A model generated the notes under the pieces. It made no database searches. It saw nothing but the letters and a program-made list of their open reading frames with translations, and was not told where the DNA came from. Positions 26,807 through 36,120 of a stretch of 64,000 nt of DNA are shown in pieces; position 1 is the first letter of the stretch, and each line of letters starts with the position of its first letter. Location: NCBI GenBank assembly GCA_963739975.1, contig CAVUCK010000017.1:62001-126000 (forward strand), read 5' to 3'. The DNA is from JALZMG01 sp963739975. Its GTDB lineage: Bacteria > Actinomycetota > Acidimicrobiia > Acidimicrobiales > Ilumatobacteraceae. The translations under genes were made by a program, and so were the position numbers.

Positions 26807-28183
26807 TCAACCGGCGGCGGACTGCAGGCGTTCGGCGACCACCTGGTGGGCGCGCAGCCGCTCGTCGACGGCGCCGTGCGTCAGCCGGTGGTCACGGACG
26901 AGGACCCGACCAGCCACGACGGTGTGCCGGGCCGTGACGGGGCCGCAACGCAGCCAGGCCTCGACCGGGTCGGCGATGGCGCCGGCGAAGGCCGGGCCGG
27001 TCAGCGGCCACACGGCGACGTCGCCGACAGCGCCGACGGCCAGCACGCCCAGCTCTCCGAGCCGCCCCAGGCAGGCGGCGCCGCCGAGCGTCGCCATCTC
27101 CAGGGCCATCCGGGCCGTCGCCGCGGCGGCCCCGTCGTGCAGCTTGGCCAGCAGCATCGCCTGGCGCGCCTCCAACCACAGCGACGCCGAATCGGCCGAG
27201 GACGACCCGTCCACCCCGAGCCCGACCGGCACCCCGGCCGCCCGCAGGGCCACCACCGGCGCGATGCCGGACGCCAGGATCAGGTTGCTCGACGGGCAAT
27301 GGGCCACACCGACGCCGGCGGCGCCGAGCCGGCGGACCTCGTGGGCGTCGGGCCGCACACAGTGCGCCAACCAGGCCCGGTCGGTCATCCAGCCGACCCG
27401 CTCGAGGTAGTCCGTGGGGCGACAGCCGAACGTCGCCATCGAGTACGCGTCGTCCTCGGCGTTCTCGGCGAAGTGCGTGTGCAGCCGGACGTCCAAGCGC
27501 TCGGCCAGCTCCGCCGAGCGCACCATCAGGTCCTCGGTCACGGTGAACGGCGAGCACGGCGCCAACGCCACCCGCACCATCGCGCCCGGCGCCGGGTCGT
27601 GATGCCGAGCGACGGCCCGCTCGCAGTCGGCGAGGATCTCGTCGTCGTCGGCGACCACGTCGTCGGGCGGCAGCCCACCGTCCTTCTCGGACAGCGACAT
27701 CGACCCGCGCGTCGGGTGGAACCGCATGCCGAGGTCGCCGGCGGCGGCGATCTCGGCCGCCAGCAGGTCGCCGGCCCCGCGGGGGTGGAGGTAGAGGTGG
27801 TCGGTCGACGTCGTGGCGCCCGACAGGGCGAGCTCGGCCAGCCCGACCCACGCCGACAGGTAGGCGCCCTCGGCGTCGAGCCGTCGCCACCGCGGGTACA
27901 GCGACTGCAGCCAGCCGAACAGCGGCTTGTCGGTCATCGGCGGGAACGCTCTGGTCAGGTTCTGGAACAGGTGGTGGTGGGCGTTGACGAGGCCAGGCGT
28001 CACCAGCGCGTCGGCGGCGTCGAGGACCTCCGTGGCGGGCGGCGGCACCCCGGTTCCGACGCCCGACACGAAACCGTCCGTGATGGCGACCCAGCCGCCG
28101 TCGAGCTCGGTCCGGTCGTCGTCCATGGTCGCCACGCAACGGGCGCCGACGACGATCAGGTCGGCGGCGGCGGCATCAGCCAT
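26807..28183 (-). CDS. Amidohydrolase, 8-oxoguanine/chlorohydrolase-type deaminase family
   Basis: A 458-residue metal-dependent hydrolase with the TIM-barrel metal motif VTPGLVNAHHHLFQNLTR near residue 64. Further metal ligands are in HTHFAENAEDD, WLAHCVRP and GLGVDGSSSADS. The pattern fits the ATZ/TRZ and 8-oxoguanine deaminase branch acting on purine-like rings, but the substrate cannot be fixed from sequence. It overlaps the PLP decarboxylase gene by 8 nt, suggesting a shared transcript. Confidence 0.9.
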   Translation of the reverse strand: MADAAAADLIVVGARCVATMDDDRTELDGGWVAITDGFVSGVGTGVPPPATEVLDAADALVTPGLVNAHHHLFQNLTRAFPPMTDKPLFGWLQSLYPRWRRLDAEGAYLSAWVGLAELALSGATTSTDHLYLHPRGAGDLLAAEIAAAGDLGMRFHPTRGSMSLSEKDGGLPPDDVVADDDEILADCERAVARHHDPAPGAMVRVALAPCSPFTVTEDLMVRSAELAERLDVRLHTHFAENAEDDAYSMATFGCRPTDYLERVGWMTDRAWLAHCVRPDAHEVRRLGAAGVGVAHCPSSNLILASGIAPVVALRAAGVPVGLGVDGSSSADSASLWLEARQAMLLAKLHDGAAAATARMALEMATLGGAACLGRLGELGVLAVGAVGDVAVWPLTGPAFAGAIADPVEAWLRCGPVTARHTVVAGRVLVRDHRLTHGAVDERLRAHQVVAERLQSAAG

Positions 28184-29571
28184 CGGCGAGGCTCTCGACG
28201 ATCGACGCCAGGTCCTCGACGGTGGTCAGCGGGTTGACGATGCACCACCGCAGCACGGTCTCGTCGCCCCACGAGCTCGGCGTGACGAACGCCGCGCCGC
28301 GTGCCAACTCTCGATCGCTCCACGCCTGGTAGTCGGCCGGTCCCCACCCCAATCGGCGCAACAGCACGACGGAGAGCTCCGGCTCCATGATCAGCTCCAG
28401 GTGCGCGGCGTCGCGCACGAGGTCGGCTCCTCGGCGGGCGACGTCGAGGGTCGTCTCGACGGCGTCGCGGTAGGCGTCGGTGCCGTGGGTCGCCAGGCTG
28501 AACCACAGCGGCAGCCCGCGCGCCCGCCGGGTCAGGTGGTGGGCGAAGTCCGAGGCGTTCCAGTCGTGGACGAGCTGGCCGGCTTCGCTGCGGTCGGCGT
28601 GCAGCACGTCGAGGTACTCGGCGTGCTGGGTGTGGGCCTGGCGAGCCAACTGCGGGTCGCGGTACAGCAGGGCGCAGGAGTCGAACGGCGCGAAGAGCCA
28701 CTTGTGCGGGTCGACGATGAAGCTGTCGGCGGCCTCGATGCCGGCGAACCTGGCCCGCACGCTGGGCGCCACGAGGGCCGCGCCGCCGTAGGCACCGTCG
28801 ACGTGGAGCCACGTGTCGAGCTCGGCCCTCAGCTCGGCCGCCGCGGCGAGGTCGTCGATCACCCCGGCGTTGGTCGTGCCACTCGTGACGACCAGGGCGA
28901 ACAGACGGGCGCGGTCGGCCGGGTCGAGGCCGTCGACGGTCGCCCGCAGCCCGTCGCCGGTCATCCGGCCGGAGGCGTCGACCGGCACGGCCACGACGTC
29001 GGCGTCCATCGCCCGCGCCGCCTGGGCAACCGACGAGTGAGCGCCGCCCGAGGCAAGCATCAGCCCGCGCGTGCGGTCGTGGCGCCCGTCGGCCCGCTGG
29101 CGCCAGCGCCACCGGGCGGCCAGCAGCGCGCTCGAGGTTGCCGGCGGTGCCTCCGGCGACGAACACGCCGCCGGACTCGGCGGGCAGCCCGACGAGCTCG
29201 GCGATCCAGGCCAACGCCTCGTTCTCGGCGTGGATTGCGCCGCCACCCTCCAGCCACGACCCGCCGTAGATGCTGGACGCCCCGACGACGAGGTCGAACA
29301 GGATCGACGCGTTGGTCGGCGCCGCCGGCACGAACGACAGGAAGCGGGGATGGTCGACGGAGATGCACGCCGGGGCGAGCACCTCGGCGAAGATCCGCAG
29401 CGCCTCAGCGCCGCCGATGCCTCGTGCGGTGATGGTCGGACCCGCCTCGGCCCGCAGCTCGTCCGGCCGTCGCGGGCCGTCGAGCGGTGGCGGATCGAGG
29501 TCGACCCGCTCGACGGCGTAGCGGACGATGGCTTCGGTCAGCGCCTGCGTCGCGGCGTCGGGGTGGAACAC
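28176..29571 (-). pseudogene. PLP-dependent group II (aromatic-L-amino-acid type) decarboxylase, one single-base frameshift
   Basis: GTG 29571 (VFHPDAATQALTEAIVRYA) reads through PRFLSFVPAAPTNASILFD and VFVAGGTAGNL, then shifts. Removing one base of CTCGAG at 29131-29136 joins it to ALLAARWRWRQRADGRHDR and the remainder. The PLP lysine lies in SFIVDPHKWLFAPFDSCALL, and the Asp binding the pyridine ring in WLHVDGAYGG. It would decarboxylate an aromatic or acidic amino acid. Apart from the indel it is complete, so it may be functional. Confidence 0.87.
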
Positions 29572-29583
29572 GTCGTGGCGGCG

Positions 29584-29739
29584 TCAGTCCGGCAGTTCGA
29601 GCAGCTCGCTGCCGGCGTTGCGCTGCTCGCCGTCGACCTCGAGCGACTGGCCGAGGACCGCCGAGGCGACCGCGCCGCTGAGCAGCACGAGCACGGGGAA
29701 GATCAGCAGGACGAGGACGATGGTGATCGCACCGGCCAT
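29584..29739 (-). CDS. 51-residue membrane protein, unknown function
   Basis: ATG 29739 opens a frame with an N-terminal hydrophobic span (ITIVLVLLIFPVLVLLSGAV) and a polar tail ending NAGSELLELPD. It lies 12 nt after tag and 12 nt before the decarboxylase start, all on one strand. This tight spacing supports it as a gene. No family is recognised. Confidence 0.6.
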   Translation of the reverse strand: MAGAITIVLVLLIFPVLVLLSGAVASAVLGQSLEVDGEQRNAGSELLELPD

Positions 29740-29751
29740 AGCGGCCTCACG

Positions 29752-30333
29752 CTAGCCGTCCCGCTGAGCACTGACCTGGGCGTGGCGGAAGCAGGACGTC
29801 ACGTGGTCGTTGACAAGCCCGCAAGCCTGCATCAGCGAGTAGCAGATCGTCGGCCCCACGAAGCGGAAGCCGCGACGCTTGAGGTCGTTGCTCATCACCT
29901 CGGCCGCCGGCGTCGTGACCGGCACGTCGGCCAGCGTCGCCCACCGGTTGTCGACCGGCTCGCCGTCCACGAACGACCACAGGTGGGCGGCCGGATCGTC
30001 GAGCTCGAGCCACGCCCTGGCGTTGCCGATGGCTGCGGCGACCTTGGCCCGGTTGCGCACGATGCCGGGATCGGCGAGGCACCGGGCCACGTCGGCGTCG
30101 TCGAAGGCGGCGACGCGTACGGCGTCGAAGTCGGCGAAGGCGCGGCGGTAGCCGGCCCGCTTGTTGAGGATGGTCGACCACGACAGCCCGGCCTGGGCGC
30201 CTTCCAGCAGCACGAACTCGAACAGCACCCGCGGGTCGCGCTGCGGGACGCCCCACTCGACGTCGTGGTAGGCGAGGTACTCGGCGCTGCCCGTCGACCA
30301 GGCGCAGCGCTCCGGCTCAGTCACGGCGATCAC
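29752..30333 (-). CDS. tag: DNA-3-methyladenine glycosylase I
   Basis: Removes 3-methyladenine from alkylated DNA. The 193 residues have all Tag blocks: zinc Cys in RCAWSTGSAEYLAYHDVEWG, FEFVLLEGAQAGLSWSTILN (base-pocket Glu and Trp), NRAKVAAAIGNA, GFRFVGPTICYSLMQACGLV, and the C-terminal zinc His/Cys in NDHVTSCFRH. Confidence 0.97.
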   Translation of the reverse strand: MIAVTEPERCAWSTGSAEYLAYHDVEWGVPQRDPRVLFEFVLLEGAQAGLSWSTILNKRAGYRRAFADFDAVRVAAFDDADVARCLADPGIVRNRAKVAAAIGNARAWLELDDPAAHLWSFVDGEPVDNRWATLADVPVTTPAAEVMSNDLKRRGFRFVGPTICYSLMQACGLVNDHVTSCFRHAQVSAQRDG

Positions 30334-30394
30334 AGTATCGATCGTTCGCTCGCTCGCTCAGGCTGCCGCGCCGTGTCGTGCGTGGAACGCTCGC

Positions 30395-30748
30395 TCACAC
30401 CGCCGGCAGGTAGGCCCAGGCCTCGACCTCGACGTCCATCCCGGCGGGCAGCGCCGACACCTCGACCGTCGATCGGGCCGGGCGGTGATCGCCGAACGCC
30501 TCGGCGTAGGCGCCGTTGAACTCCTCGAACGTGCCCATGTCGGTGAGGAAGCACAGCGTCTTGACGACGTCACCGAGCGACGCGCCGGCGTCGGCCAGGC
30601 GGTCGGCCACGTTGGCCATCGTCTGGGTCGTCTGGGCGGCGACCCCGCCCTCGACGAGCGCGCCGTCGCGCATCCCACCCTGCCCGGAGACGATCACGAA
30701 GTCGCCGGCGCGCACGAAGGGGCTGTAGGGACCGAGCGGCTTGTTCAT
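30395..30748 (-). CDS. RidA/YjgF-family protein
   Basis: RidA proteins clear reactive enamine/imine intermediates made by PLP enzymes. ATG 30748 gives 117 residues: LGPYSPFVRAGDFVIVSGQG, QTMANVADRLADAGASLGDV, and RPARSTVEVSALPAGMDVEV with the substrate Arg. It may act beside the PLP decarboxylase nearby, though they are not clearly in one operon: tag and a GCTCGCTC-rich spacer lie between. Confidence 0.92.
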   Translation of the reverse strand: MNKPLGPYSPFVRAGDFVIVSGQGGMRDGALVEGGVAAQTTQTMANVADRLADAGASLGDVVKTLCFLTDMGTFEEFNGAYAEAFGDHRPARSTVEVSALPAGMDVEVEAWAYLPAV

Positions 30749-30780
30749 GGCGCGCACCGTACCGCCGTCATCGAGACAGC

Positions 30781-31938
30781 TCAGCCGACCCGCTCGCCGG
30801 TGGCCTTCAGTGCCCGGTCGACCTCGGCCATCTGCTCGTCGTGACGCCGGAAGGCCTCCGGATCGCTGAACCCCCGGTCGAAGCGCCAGCTGGCGTCGGT
30901 GACCTGCAGCACCAGGTGGCTGAACACGACCGTCGTGATGAGCACCCGGCACACCAGCTCCACGACGCGCAGCACGGCCGCCTTGTGATCGAGCAGGGCG
31001 CCGTCGGCGACCGAGCCGATCAGCCTGGAATCACCGAACCTTGCGGTGAGTGCCCAGATCACCAGCAGGACGACCCCGCCCAACGTCAACAGGCCGGACC
31101 ATCGCTGCACCCGATCAAGGCGCCGCACTTCCTCGTCGGTGGTCAGCGGCCGGATGTACAGCCGGGCCCCGGCGAGGTGCACGAACGGGCTCGCTGCCAG
31201 CAGGGCGATCCCACCGAGGAGCACCCCGTTGCCGGCGAGTTGCTCCACGATGATGACGGCGACGACGAAGAACACGGCGTAGATCGGGGCCAGGATCAGC
31301 AGCACCCAACCGGCCAGCGTCGACGACGGCAGCAGCGACTTGATCCTGGCCGCGCCGCGGACGACACCGCTGGGGAAGCTGAGCAGGGTCGGCAGGAGCA
31401 CGACGGCGTACTCGACGCTGATCAGGATCCGGACGACGAACTCGGTGTCCGGCCCGAACTGGGTCATGAACTCGTCGGTGACCAGCCAGTGGACCGGCAG
31501 GACGGACGCCACCAACGGCGCAACCAGGGAGACGGCCCAGCCGATGAACAACGTGCGGGTTGAGCGGCGGGGGTTGCGCCACGTCAGTGCGGCCACCACC
31601 GTCGTGACGTTGAGGAGCAGCACGGCGATGGACGGGATGAGCGAGACGACGATCCCCAGCGAGTTCAGCCCCCTGGTCGAATAGTTCGTCGCCAGGTCCC
31701 ACGCCGCCAGCGCGCCGGAAATCACGGCGATCGGAGCGGCCACGAAGAGGAGACTGCGGCGCCACGCCATGTAGCCCTGCATCAAGGGGTTGTCGATCCC
31801 GATGGCGGAGAACGCCCGCTGCTCGGACGGGCTCGGCTGTGCGCCGCGCACGCCACCGATGGTCATCCGACGAGGGTGCCTTCCGAGCCCGCGAGCCAGC
31901 TCGCGCGGGCGCGACGGGGACGAGGCTTCCGACGACAT
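30781..31938 (-). CDS. Polytopic membrane protein, unknown function
   Basis: I do not recognise the family. Starting from ATG 31938 (ATG 31866 is an alternative) it has 385 residues with seven or eight hydrophobic spans. Examples are LLFVAAPIAVISGALAAW, VVSLIPSIAVLLLNVTTVVA, SVEYAVVLLPTLLSF and WVLLILAPIYAVFFVVAVII. A soluble C-terminus follows (FDRGFSDPEAFRRHDEQMAE). It lies head-to-head with the DNA methyltransferase gene. Confidence 0.75.
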   Translation of the reverse strand: MSSEASSPSRPRELARGLGRHPRRMTIGGVRGAQPSPSEQRAFSAIGIDNPLMQGYMAWRRSLLFVAAPIAVISGALAAWDLATNYSTRGLNSLGIVVSLIPSIAVLLLNVTTVVAALTWRNPRRSTRTLFIGWAVSLVAPLVASVLPVHWLVTDEFMTQFGPDTEFVVRILISVEYAVVLLPTLLSFPSGVVRGAARIKSLLPSSTLAGWVLLILAPIYAVFFVVAVIIVEQLAGNGVLLGGIALLAASPFVHLAGARLYIRPLTTDEEVRRLDRVQRWSGLLTLGGVVLLVIWALTARFGDSRLIGSVADGALLDHKAAVLRVVELVCRVLITTVVFSHLVLQVTDASWRFDRGFSDPEAFRRHDEQMAEVDRALKATGERVG

Positions 31939-32027
31939 GGCGCCGAATGGTCCCACGTCGCCGCCAACCGTGCAACGCACTACCTCGACCACGGTCGCGC
32001 GTGTGTTCGATCCAGTAGGGTCCTCGC

Positions 32028-33458
32028 ATGCCACCGAGCCGGCGGACCCGCCGGCGCACCTCGACGTTGAACTTCGGCGCCGGTGGGCGCGAGAGCCACG
32101 ACGCCTCGGCCTTCTACGGGCGCTTCCGACCGCCCGAGCTGTCGGGCGACGACGACGTGCCGGCGCCCCGTCCGGTCGCCGAGCCCTTCGTGGTCGGCGA
32201 CGCTCGCTCGATGGACACCGTCGAGGACGGCTCGGTGGCCCTCGTCGTCACGTCGCCGCCGTACTTCGCCGGCAAGAAGTACGAGGAAGAGCTGGAGCGG
32301 GAGGGAGTGCCGGCGTCGTACCTCGAGTATCTGCAGCTGCTGACCGACGTGTTCGCCGAGTGCCGTCGCACGCTCGAACCGGGCGGACGGATCGCCGTGA
32401 ACGTCGCCAACCTCGGCCGCAAGCCGTACCGCAGCCTGTCGGCGGACGTGACGCGGATCCTCGAGCACGACCTCGGCCTGCTGCTGCGCGGCGAGCTGAT
32501 CTGGCAGAAGGCCGAGGGGGCGACGGGTTCGTGCGCGTGGGGCTCGTTTCGCCGGGCGGGGAACCCGGTGCTGCGCGACCTCACCGAGCGGGTGATCGTG
32601 GCCAGCAAGGGCCGCTTCGATCGGGCGCGCACCGTGCGCCAGCGTTCCGGAGGCGGCCTGCCGCAGGAGAGCACGCTGCCCACCGACGACTTCCTGGCGC
32701 TCACCCTCGACGTCTGGTCGATCCCGCCCGAGCGGGCCCGCCGGGTCGGCCACCCGGCGCCGTTCCCCGTGGAGCTCCCAAGCCGCCTGATCCAGCTCTA
32801 CACGTATCGAGACGACCTCGTGCTCGACCCGTTCATGGGCAGCGGCTCGGCGCTGGTCGCCGCGGCGCGCCTCGGCCGGCGGTACGTCGGCTATGACCTC
32901 GACCCGGCCTACGTCGAGCTTGCCCGGCGGCGCGTCGCCGAGGAGGGTGCGGCCCGTGACCGCTGGCCTCCCGGTGCGGACGGGGAGTCGCTCGGTCGGC
33001 GGGCAATGGTGGCGCTGGTCGATGCCGGCTTCACCGCCATCGAGACCGACCGGCGGATCAAGGGGGCGGGCGTGGTCGTCCCGTTCGTCGCTCGCGATGC
33101 CGTGGGCGAGGTGTGGCGGTTCGACCTCGCCGGGGCGGCGACGAGCTGGCGCAGCGGGCTGTCGAACATGGACGTGACGCTGCGCGTGCTGGGTCGGGCC
33201 GCCGCCGTGGGCTCGACACCCCCGATGGTCGTGCTGACCACCGACGTCGCCGATCGGCGCAGCGCGCCCGACCAGGCGCTGCGCAGCGCCGGCTCAGGCG
33301 TCGTGTTCGACGTGATCGACCTCGGCGCGCCGGCGGCGCTCGATCGATTGCGGCGCTACGCCACCGGCCAGGCGGCCCCGCTCCCTGGCTTCTGGGACCA
33401 CGATCTGGGCGCGGAGGTTCTCGATTTCGAGAACGTCCGCGCCCAGAAGCAGGATTGA
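32028..33458 (+). CDS. DNA methyltransferase (N4-cytosine/N6-adenine type) with extra C-terminal domain
   Basis: A 476-residue protein. The catalytic motif IV is TSPPY (residues 75-79) and the SAM motif I is DPFMGSGSALVAAARLGRRY near 267, i.e. the order IV then I of beta-class enzymes. After about residue 310 a second domain begins (ALVDAGFTAIETDRRIKGAG, VVVPFVARDAVGEVWRFDLA, PMVVLTTDVADRRSAPDQAL). This resembles restriction-endonuclease-like modules attached to methyltransferases; the nuclease idea is an inference. The last 17 codons come from palindromic repeat family C. No separate endonuclease gene is adjacent. Confidence 0.88.
   Translation: MPPSRRTRRRTSTLNFGAGGRESHDASAFYGRFRPPELSGDDDVPAPRPVAEPFVVGDARSMDTVEDGSVALVVTSPPYFAGKKYEEELEREGVPASYLEYLQLLTDVFAECRRTLEPGGRIAVNVANLGRKPYRSLSADVTRILEHDLGLLLRGELIWQKAEGATGSCAWGSFRRAGNPVLRDLTERVIVASKGRFDRARTVRQRSGGGLPQESTLPTDDFLALTLDVWSIPPERARRVGHPAPFPVELPSRLIQLYTYRDDLVLDPFMGSGSALVAAARLGRRYVGYDLDPAYVELARRRVAEEGAARDRWPPGADGESLGRRAMVALVDAGFTAIETDRRIKGAGVVVPFVARDAVGEVWRFDLAGAATSWRSGLSNMDVTLRVLGRAAAVGSTPPMVVLTTDVADRRSAPDQALRSAGSGVVFDVIDLGAPAALDRLRRYATGQAAPLPGFWDHDLGAEVLDFENVRAQKQD
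33403..33447. repeat. Palindromic repeat family C, copy 1, forming the methyltransferase C-terminus
   Basis: A palindrome running from ATCTGGGCGCGGAGGTTCTC to its near complement ending GCGCCCAGA, also found at 56190-56235. It encodes the final residues LGAEVLDFENVRAQK of the methyltransferase. A partial copy (GGGCGCGCCCAGAT) follows at 33462-33475. Confidence 0.8.
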
Positions 33459-33500
33459 GAACGGGCGCGCCCAGATGGGCGGGGGGCGCGACGGGTCAGG

Positions 33501-33830
33501 TCAGGAGAAGCTCTGGCCGCAGCCGCAGGTGCGGGTGGCGTTGGGGTTCGTGATGGCGAAGCCCGACTGCTCGAGGCCGTCCTTGTAGTCCAGCGTGGCG
33601 CCCTGCAGGAGCTGCGACGACTGGGGGTCGACGACGACCTTGACGGCCTCGTCGGGGCCGAACTTGGCCTGCTCGTCGTCGGCGGCGATGTCGCCGTCGA
33701 AGAACATCTCGTACGAGAAGCCGCTGCACCCGCCCGGGCGGACGGCGACGCGCAGTGCGAGCTCGTCGGCGCCCTCGGCGGCCAGCAGTTCCTTGACCTT
33801 GACGGCGGCGGATTCGGTGAGGGTGATCAC
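33501..33830 (-). CDS. erpA: Iron-sulfur cluster insertion protein, ErpA/IscA type
   Basis: A-type carrier that passes Fe-S clusters to apoproteins. GTG 33830 (VITLTESAAVKVKELLAAEG) gives 109 residues. The three cluster cysteines are present: C35 in RPGGCSGFSYEM, and C102 and C104 in RTCGCGQSFS. It follows the SufR-like gene by 70 nt and faces an Fe-S ATPase gene (mrp), so this is an Fe-S maintenance cluster. Confidence 0.96.
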   Translation of the reverse strand: MITLTESAAVKVKELLAAEGADELALRVAVRPGGCSGFSYEMFFDGDIAADDEQAKFGPDEAVKVVVDPQSSQLLQGATLDYKDGLEQSGFAITNPNATRTCGCGQSFS

Positions 33831-33900
33831 GGCGTTCCTCCTCGGCGCCAGCTCGCTGGCGGGACAGTGCTTCGGTTGATGATAACGGGCGGCACGCCCG

Positions 33901-34620
33901 TCACCGGCTGACGAGCGACACCTGGCAGGGGGTCCGGTCGACGAGCGTGCAGAACTCACGCACCTCGGCGTCGCCCATGTGCTCGACGAAGCCGCTGACG
34001 AGCCCGCGGTGCAGGGCGCACACGAGCTCGGGGTGGGCTCGGGCGATGTCGGCGAACGGGCAGTTGGCGAACGCGACCACGGCCATGACGTCGTCGTCGA
34101 AGTCGTCGATGTCGAGGCCGTCGAGCGCGTCGGCGTCGCCCTGGTCGTCGGCGACCAGTGGGTCGAAACCGAGGCGGTCGAGGTCGGCGACCAACGCCTC
34201 CAGGGCCGACGGCGCGTCGGCGTAGGCGGCGGCGCGGGCGCGCCCTTCGGCGGCACCGACGGCGGCGGCGTCGGCCGGGCTGGCGTCGAGGCGGCGGGCC
34301 ATCTCCAGCACCATGCGGGCGAGCATCGGCATCAGCGGGGGCTCGAGGCCGAGCGACGGCGCATCGGCGGCCAGGGAATACCGATGCTGGGGACGACCGA
34401 CCTCGCCTCGTGCACCCGTCGTGACCTCGAGCAAGCCGACCTCGCGCATGCGGTCGAGGTGCGGGCGCACGGTGTTCGGGTGGAGGTCGAGCGTCTCGGC
34501 GATCTCGGCCGTGACCAGGGGGCGCGGCGACCGGGCCAGCTCCAGGTAGATGGCGTAGCGGGTGTTGTCACCAAGGGCGCGCAACACGTCCCGTGATGGG
34601 ATCGGCCCCGACGTCGCCAC
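33901..34620 (-). CDS. SufR-like Fe-S-sensing transcriptional regulator
   Basis: A 239-residue protein. The N-terminal winged helix is clear (ALGDNTRYAIYLELARSPRP, HPNTVRPHLDRMREVGLLEV). The C-terminal domain has the SufR-type cysteine/histidine field: NCPFADIARAHPELVCALHR, with cysteines 14 residues apart, then FCTLVDRTPC. These are proposed cluster ligands in Fe-S repressors of the suf system. Divergent from mrp with a 31-bp gap and upstream of erpA, it likely controls both. Confidence 0.85.
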   Translation of the reverse strand: MATSGPIPSRDVLRALGDNTRYAIYLELARSPRPLVTAEIAETLDLHPNTVRPHLDRMREVGLLEVTTGARGEVGRPQHRYSLAADAPSLGLEPPLMPMLARMVLEMARRLDASPADAAAVGAAEGRARAAAYADAPSALEALVADLDRLGFDPLVADDQGDADALDGLDIDDFDDDVMAVVAFANCPFADIARAHPELVCALHRGLVSGFVEHMGDAEVREFCTLVDRTPCQVSLVSR

Positions 34621-34651
34621 ACGACTAGATTACACGGTGCCGGCCGGTAAA

Positions 34652-35881
34652 ATGCTCGTCATGCCCGCCCCCACGGTCGCTGCCCCTCCCTCGACCGACG
34701 AGGTCGTGGCCGTGCTCGGCTCCGTCATCGACCCCGAGCTGGGCAGCGACATCGTCTCGCTCGGCATGGTGCCGGGCGTCGTCGTGGACGGGGACGGCAC
34801 CGTGCACGTGACGGTCAAGCTGACGATCGGCGGGTGCCCGCTGCGGGCCGACATCAAGCGCGAGGTCGAGGAGCGCGTCGGCGTCCACCCCGGCGTGCGC
34901 GATGTGCAGATCCACTGGGGCGAGATGACGCCGGAGGAGCGCACCGAGACGATGCTCAAGGCGCGCTGGAACGCCCGCCAGAACGCCGGCGACACCCAGG
35001 TGCCGGCCTCGACGAGGATCCTGGCCATCGCCAGCGGCAAGGGTGGCGTCGGCAAGAGCTCCGTCACGGTCAACCTCGCCGTCGCGCTGGCCGCCAAGGG
35101 CCGCACCGTCGGCGTGCTGGACGCCGACATCTGGGGGTTCTCGGTGCCGCGGCTGCTCGGGATGACCGACCGGATGGAAGCGGCGCGCGTGGAGGGCAGC
35201 GAGCGGCCGATGATCATCCCCAACGAGCTGGCCGTCGGTGCCGGCGCGCTGAAGGTCGTGTCGACCGGGTTCCTGGTCGAGGAGGACACCGCGTTGATGT
35301 GGCGGGGGCTGATGCTGACCAAGGCCGTCGAGCAGTTCCTGCGCGACGTGCGCTGGGGTGAGCTCGACGACTTGCTGATCGACATGCCGCCGGGCACGGG
35401 TGACGTGCAGATGGGCCTGGCCCGGCTGCTCCCGCGCACCGATCTCGTGATCGTCACGACCCCGGCGCTGGCGGCGCAGAAGGTGGCGCAGCGGGCCGCC
35501 GACATGGCCAAGCGCAGCTTCGTGCGGGTAGTCGGGGTGATCGAGAACATGACCGACTTCACGTGCCAGCACGGCACGACGTACCAGCTGTTCGGCGCCG
35601 GCGGCGGAACCGAACTGGCGGCGGCGATCGACGTCCCGCTGCTCGGGCAGATCCCGCTGGAGCCTGCCGTGTCCGCCGGTGGCGACACCGGGCGGCCGGT
35701 GGCGTTGGAGACGGGCCCAGCAGCCGGGCCGGCGGCGCGAGCCTTCGCCGCCGTTGCCGACCGGTTGGACGAGGTCGTCAGCCCGACGGCCGGCACGGGG
35801 GACGTGGACATGGCCGGCTGCTCGGCCCGCATGCTCGCCGCCGTCGAGGTCGCCCTCGGCCCCCCCGTCCGCGCCACCTGA
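34652..35881 (+). CDS. mrp: Mrp/ApbC (Nbp35-type) P-loop ATPase, Fe-S carrier
   Basis: A 409-residue protein starting at ATG 34652 or 34661. An N-terminal MIP18/DUF59-like domain (VLGSVIDPELGSDIVSLGMV, GGCPLRADI) precedes the ATPase with the deviant Walker A SGKGGVGKSSVTVNLA, the switch DADIWGFSVPRLLG and DMPPGTGDVQMGL. Most Mrp proteins keep a C-terminal CxxC; here the site reads FTCQHGTTYQLFG with one Cys, so cluster binding may differ. It is probably leaderless or nearly so. Confidence 0.93.
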   Translation: MLVMPAPTVAAPPSTDEVVAVLGSVIDPELGSDIVSLGMVPGVVVDGDGTVHVTVKLTIGGCPLRADIKREVEERVGVHPGVRDVQIHWGEMTPEERTETMLKARWNARQNAGDTQVPASTRILAIASGKGGVGKSSVTVNLAVALAAKGRTVGVLDADIWGFSVPRLLGMTDRMEAARVEGSERPMIIPNELAVGAGALKVVSTGFLVEEDTALMWRGLMLTKAVEQFLRDVRWGELDDLLIDMPPGTGDVQMGLARLLPRTDLVIVTTPALAAQKVAQRAADMAKRSFVRVVGVIENMTDFTCQHGTTYQLFGAGGGTELAAAIDVPLLGQIPLEPAVSAGGDTGRPVALETGPAAGPAARAFAAVADRLDEVVSPTAGTGDVDMAGCSARMLAAVEVALGPPVRAT

Positions 35882-35887
35882 CCCGTC

Positions 35888-35974
35888 CCATCGGAGGGTT
35901 TCGCGCCACCCGAGGGTTTCCGGCCCCCCGTCCGGTACGCAAACCCTCCGGTGCCGTGAAACCCTCGGATGTCC
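35888..35974. repeat. 87-bp imperfect palindrome built from GGAGGGTTT/AAACCCTCC words
   Basis: CATCGGAGGGTTTCGCGCC at the left mirrors the right end AAACCCTCGGATG, with inner GAGGGTTT and AAACCCTC units. It lies after mrp. The remaining bases to 36120 hold GAGCGAGC-type words and no gene; the 239-bp gap contains nothing else I can support. Confidence 0.65.
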
Positions 35975-36120
35975 TCAGGCAAGTCCCCGAGCGTTCGTTA
36001 CGCAGCGAGCATGACAGCCCAGGCCGGCCTTGCCTGGCCTTGCGAGCGAAGCGAGCTAACGGCAGTCAGCCTGCTGCCGCCGCGGTGAGCGGAGTCTTCG
36101 GAGCGAGCGAGGCCATCGAC

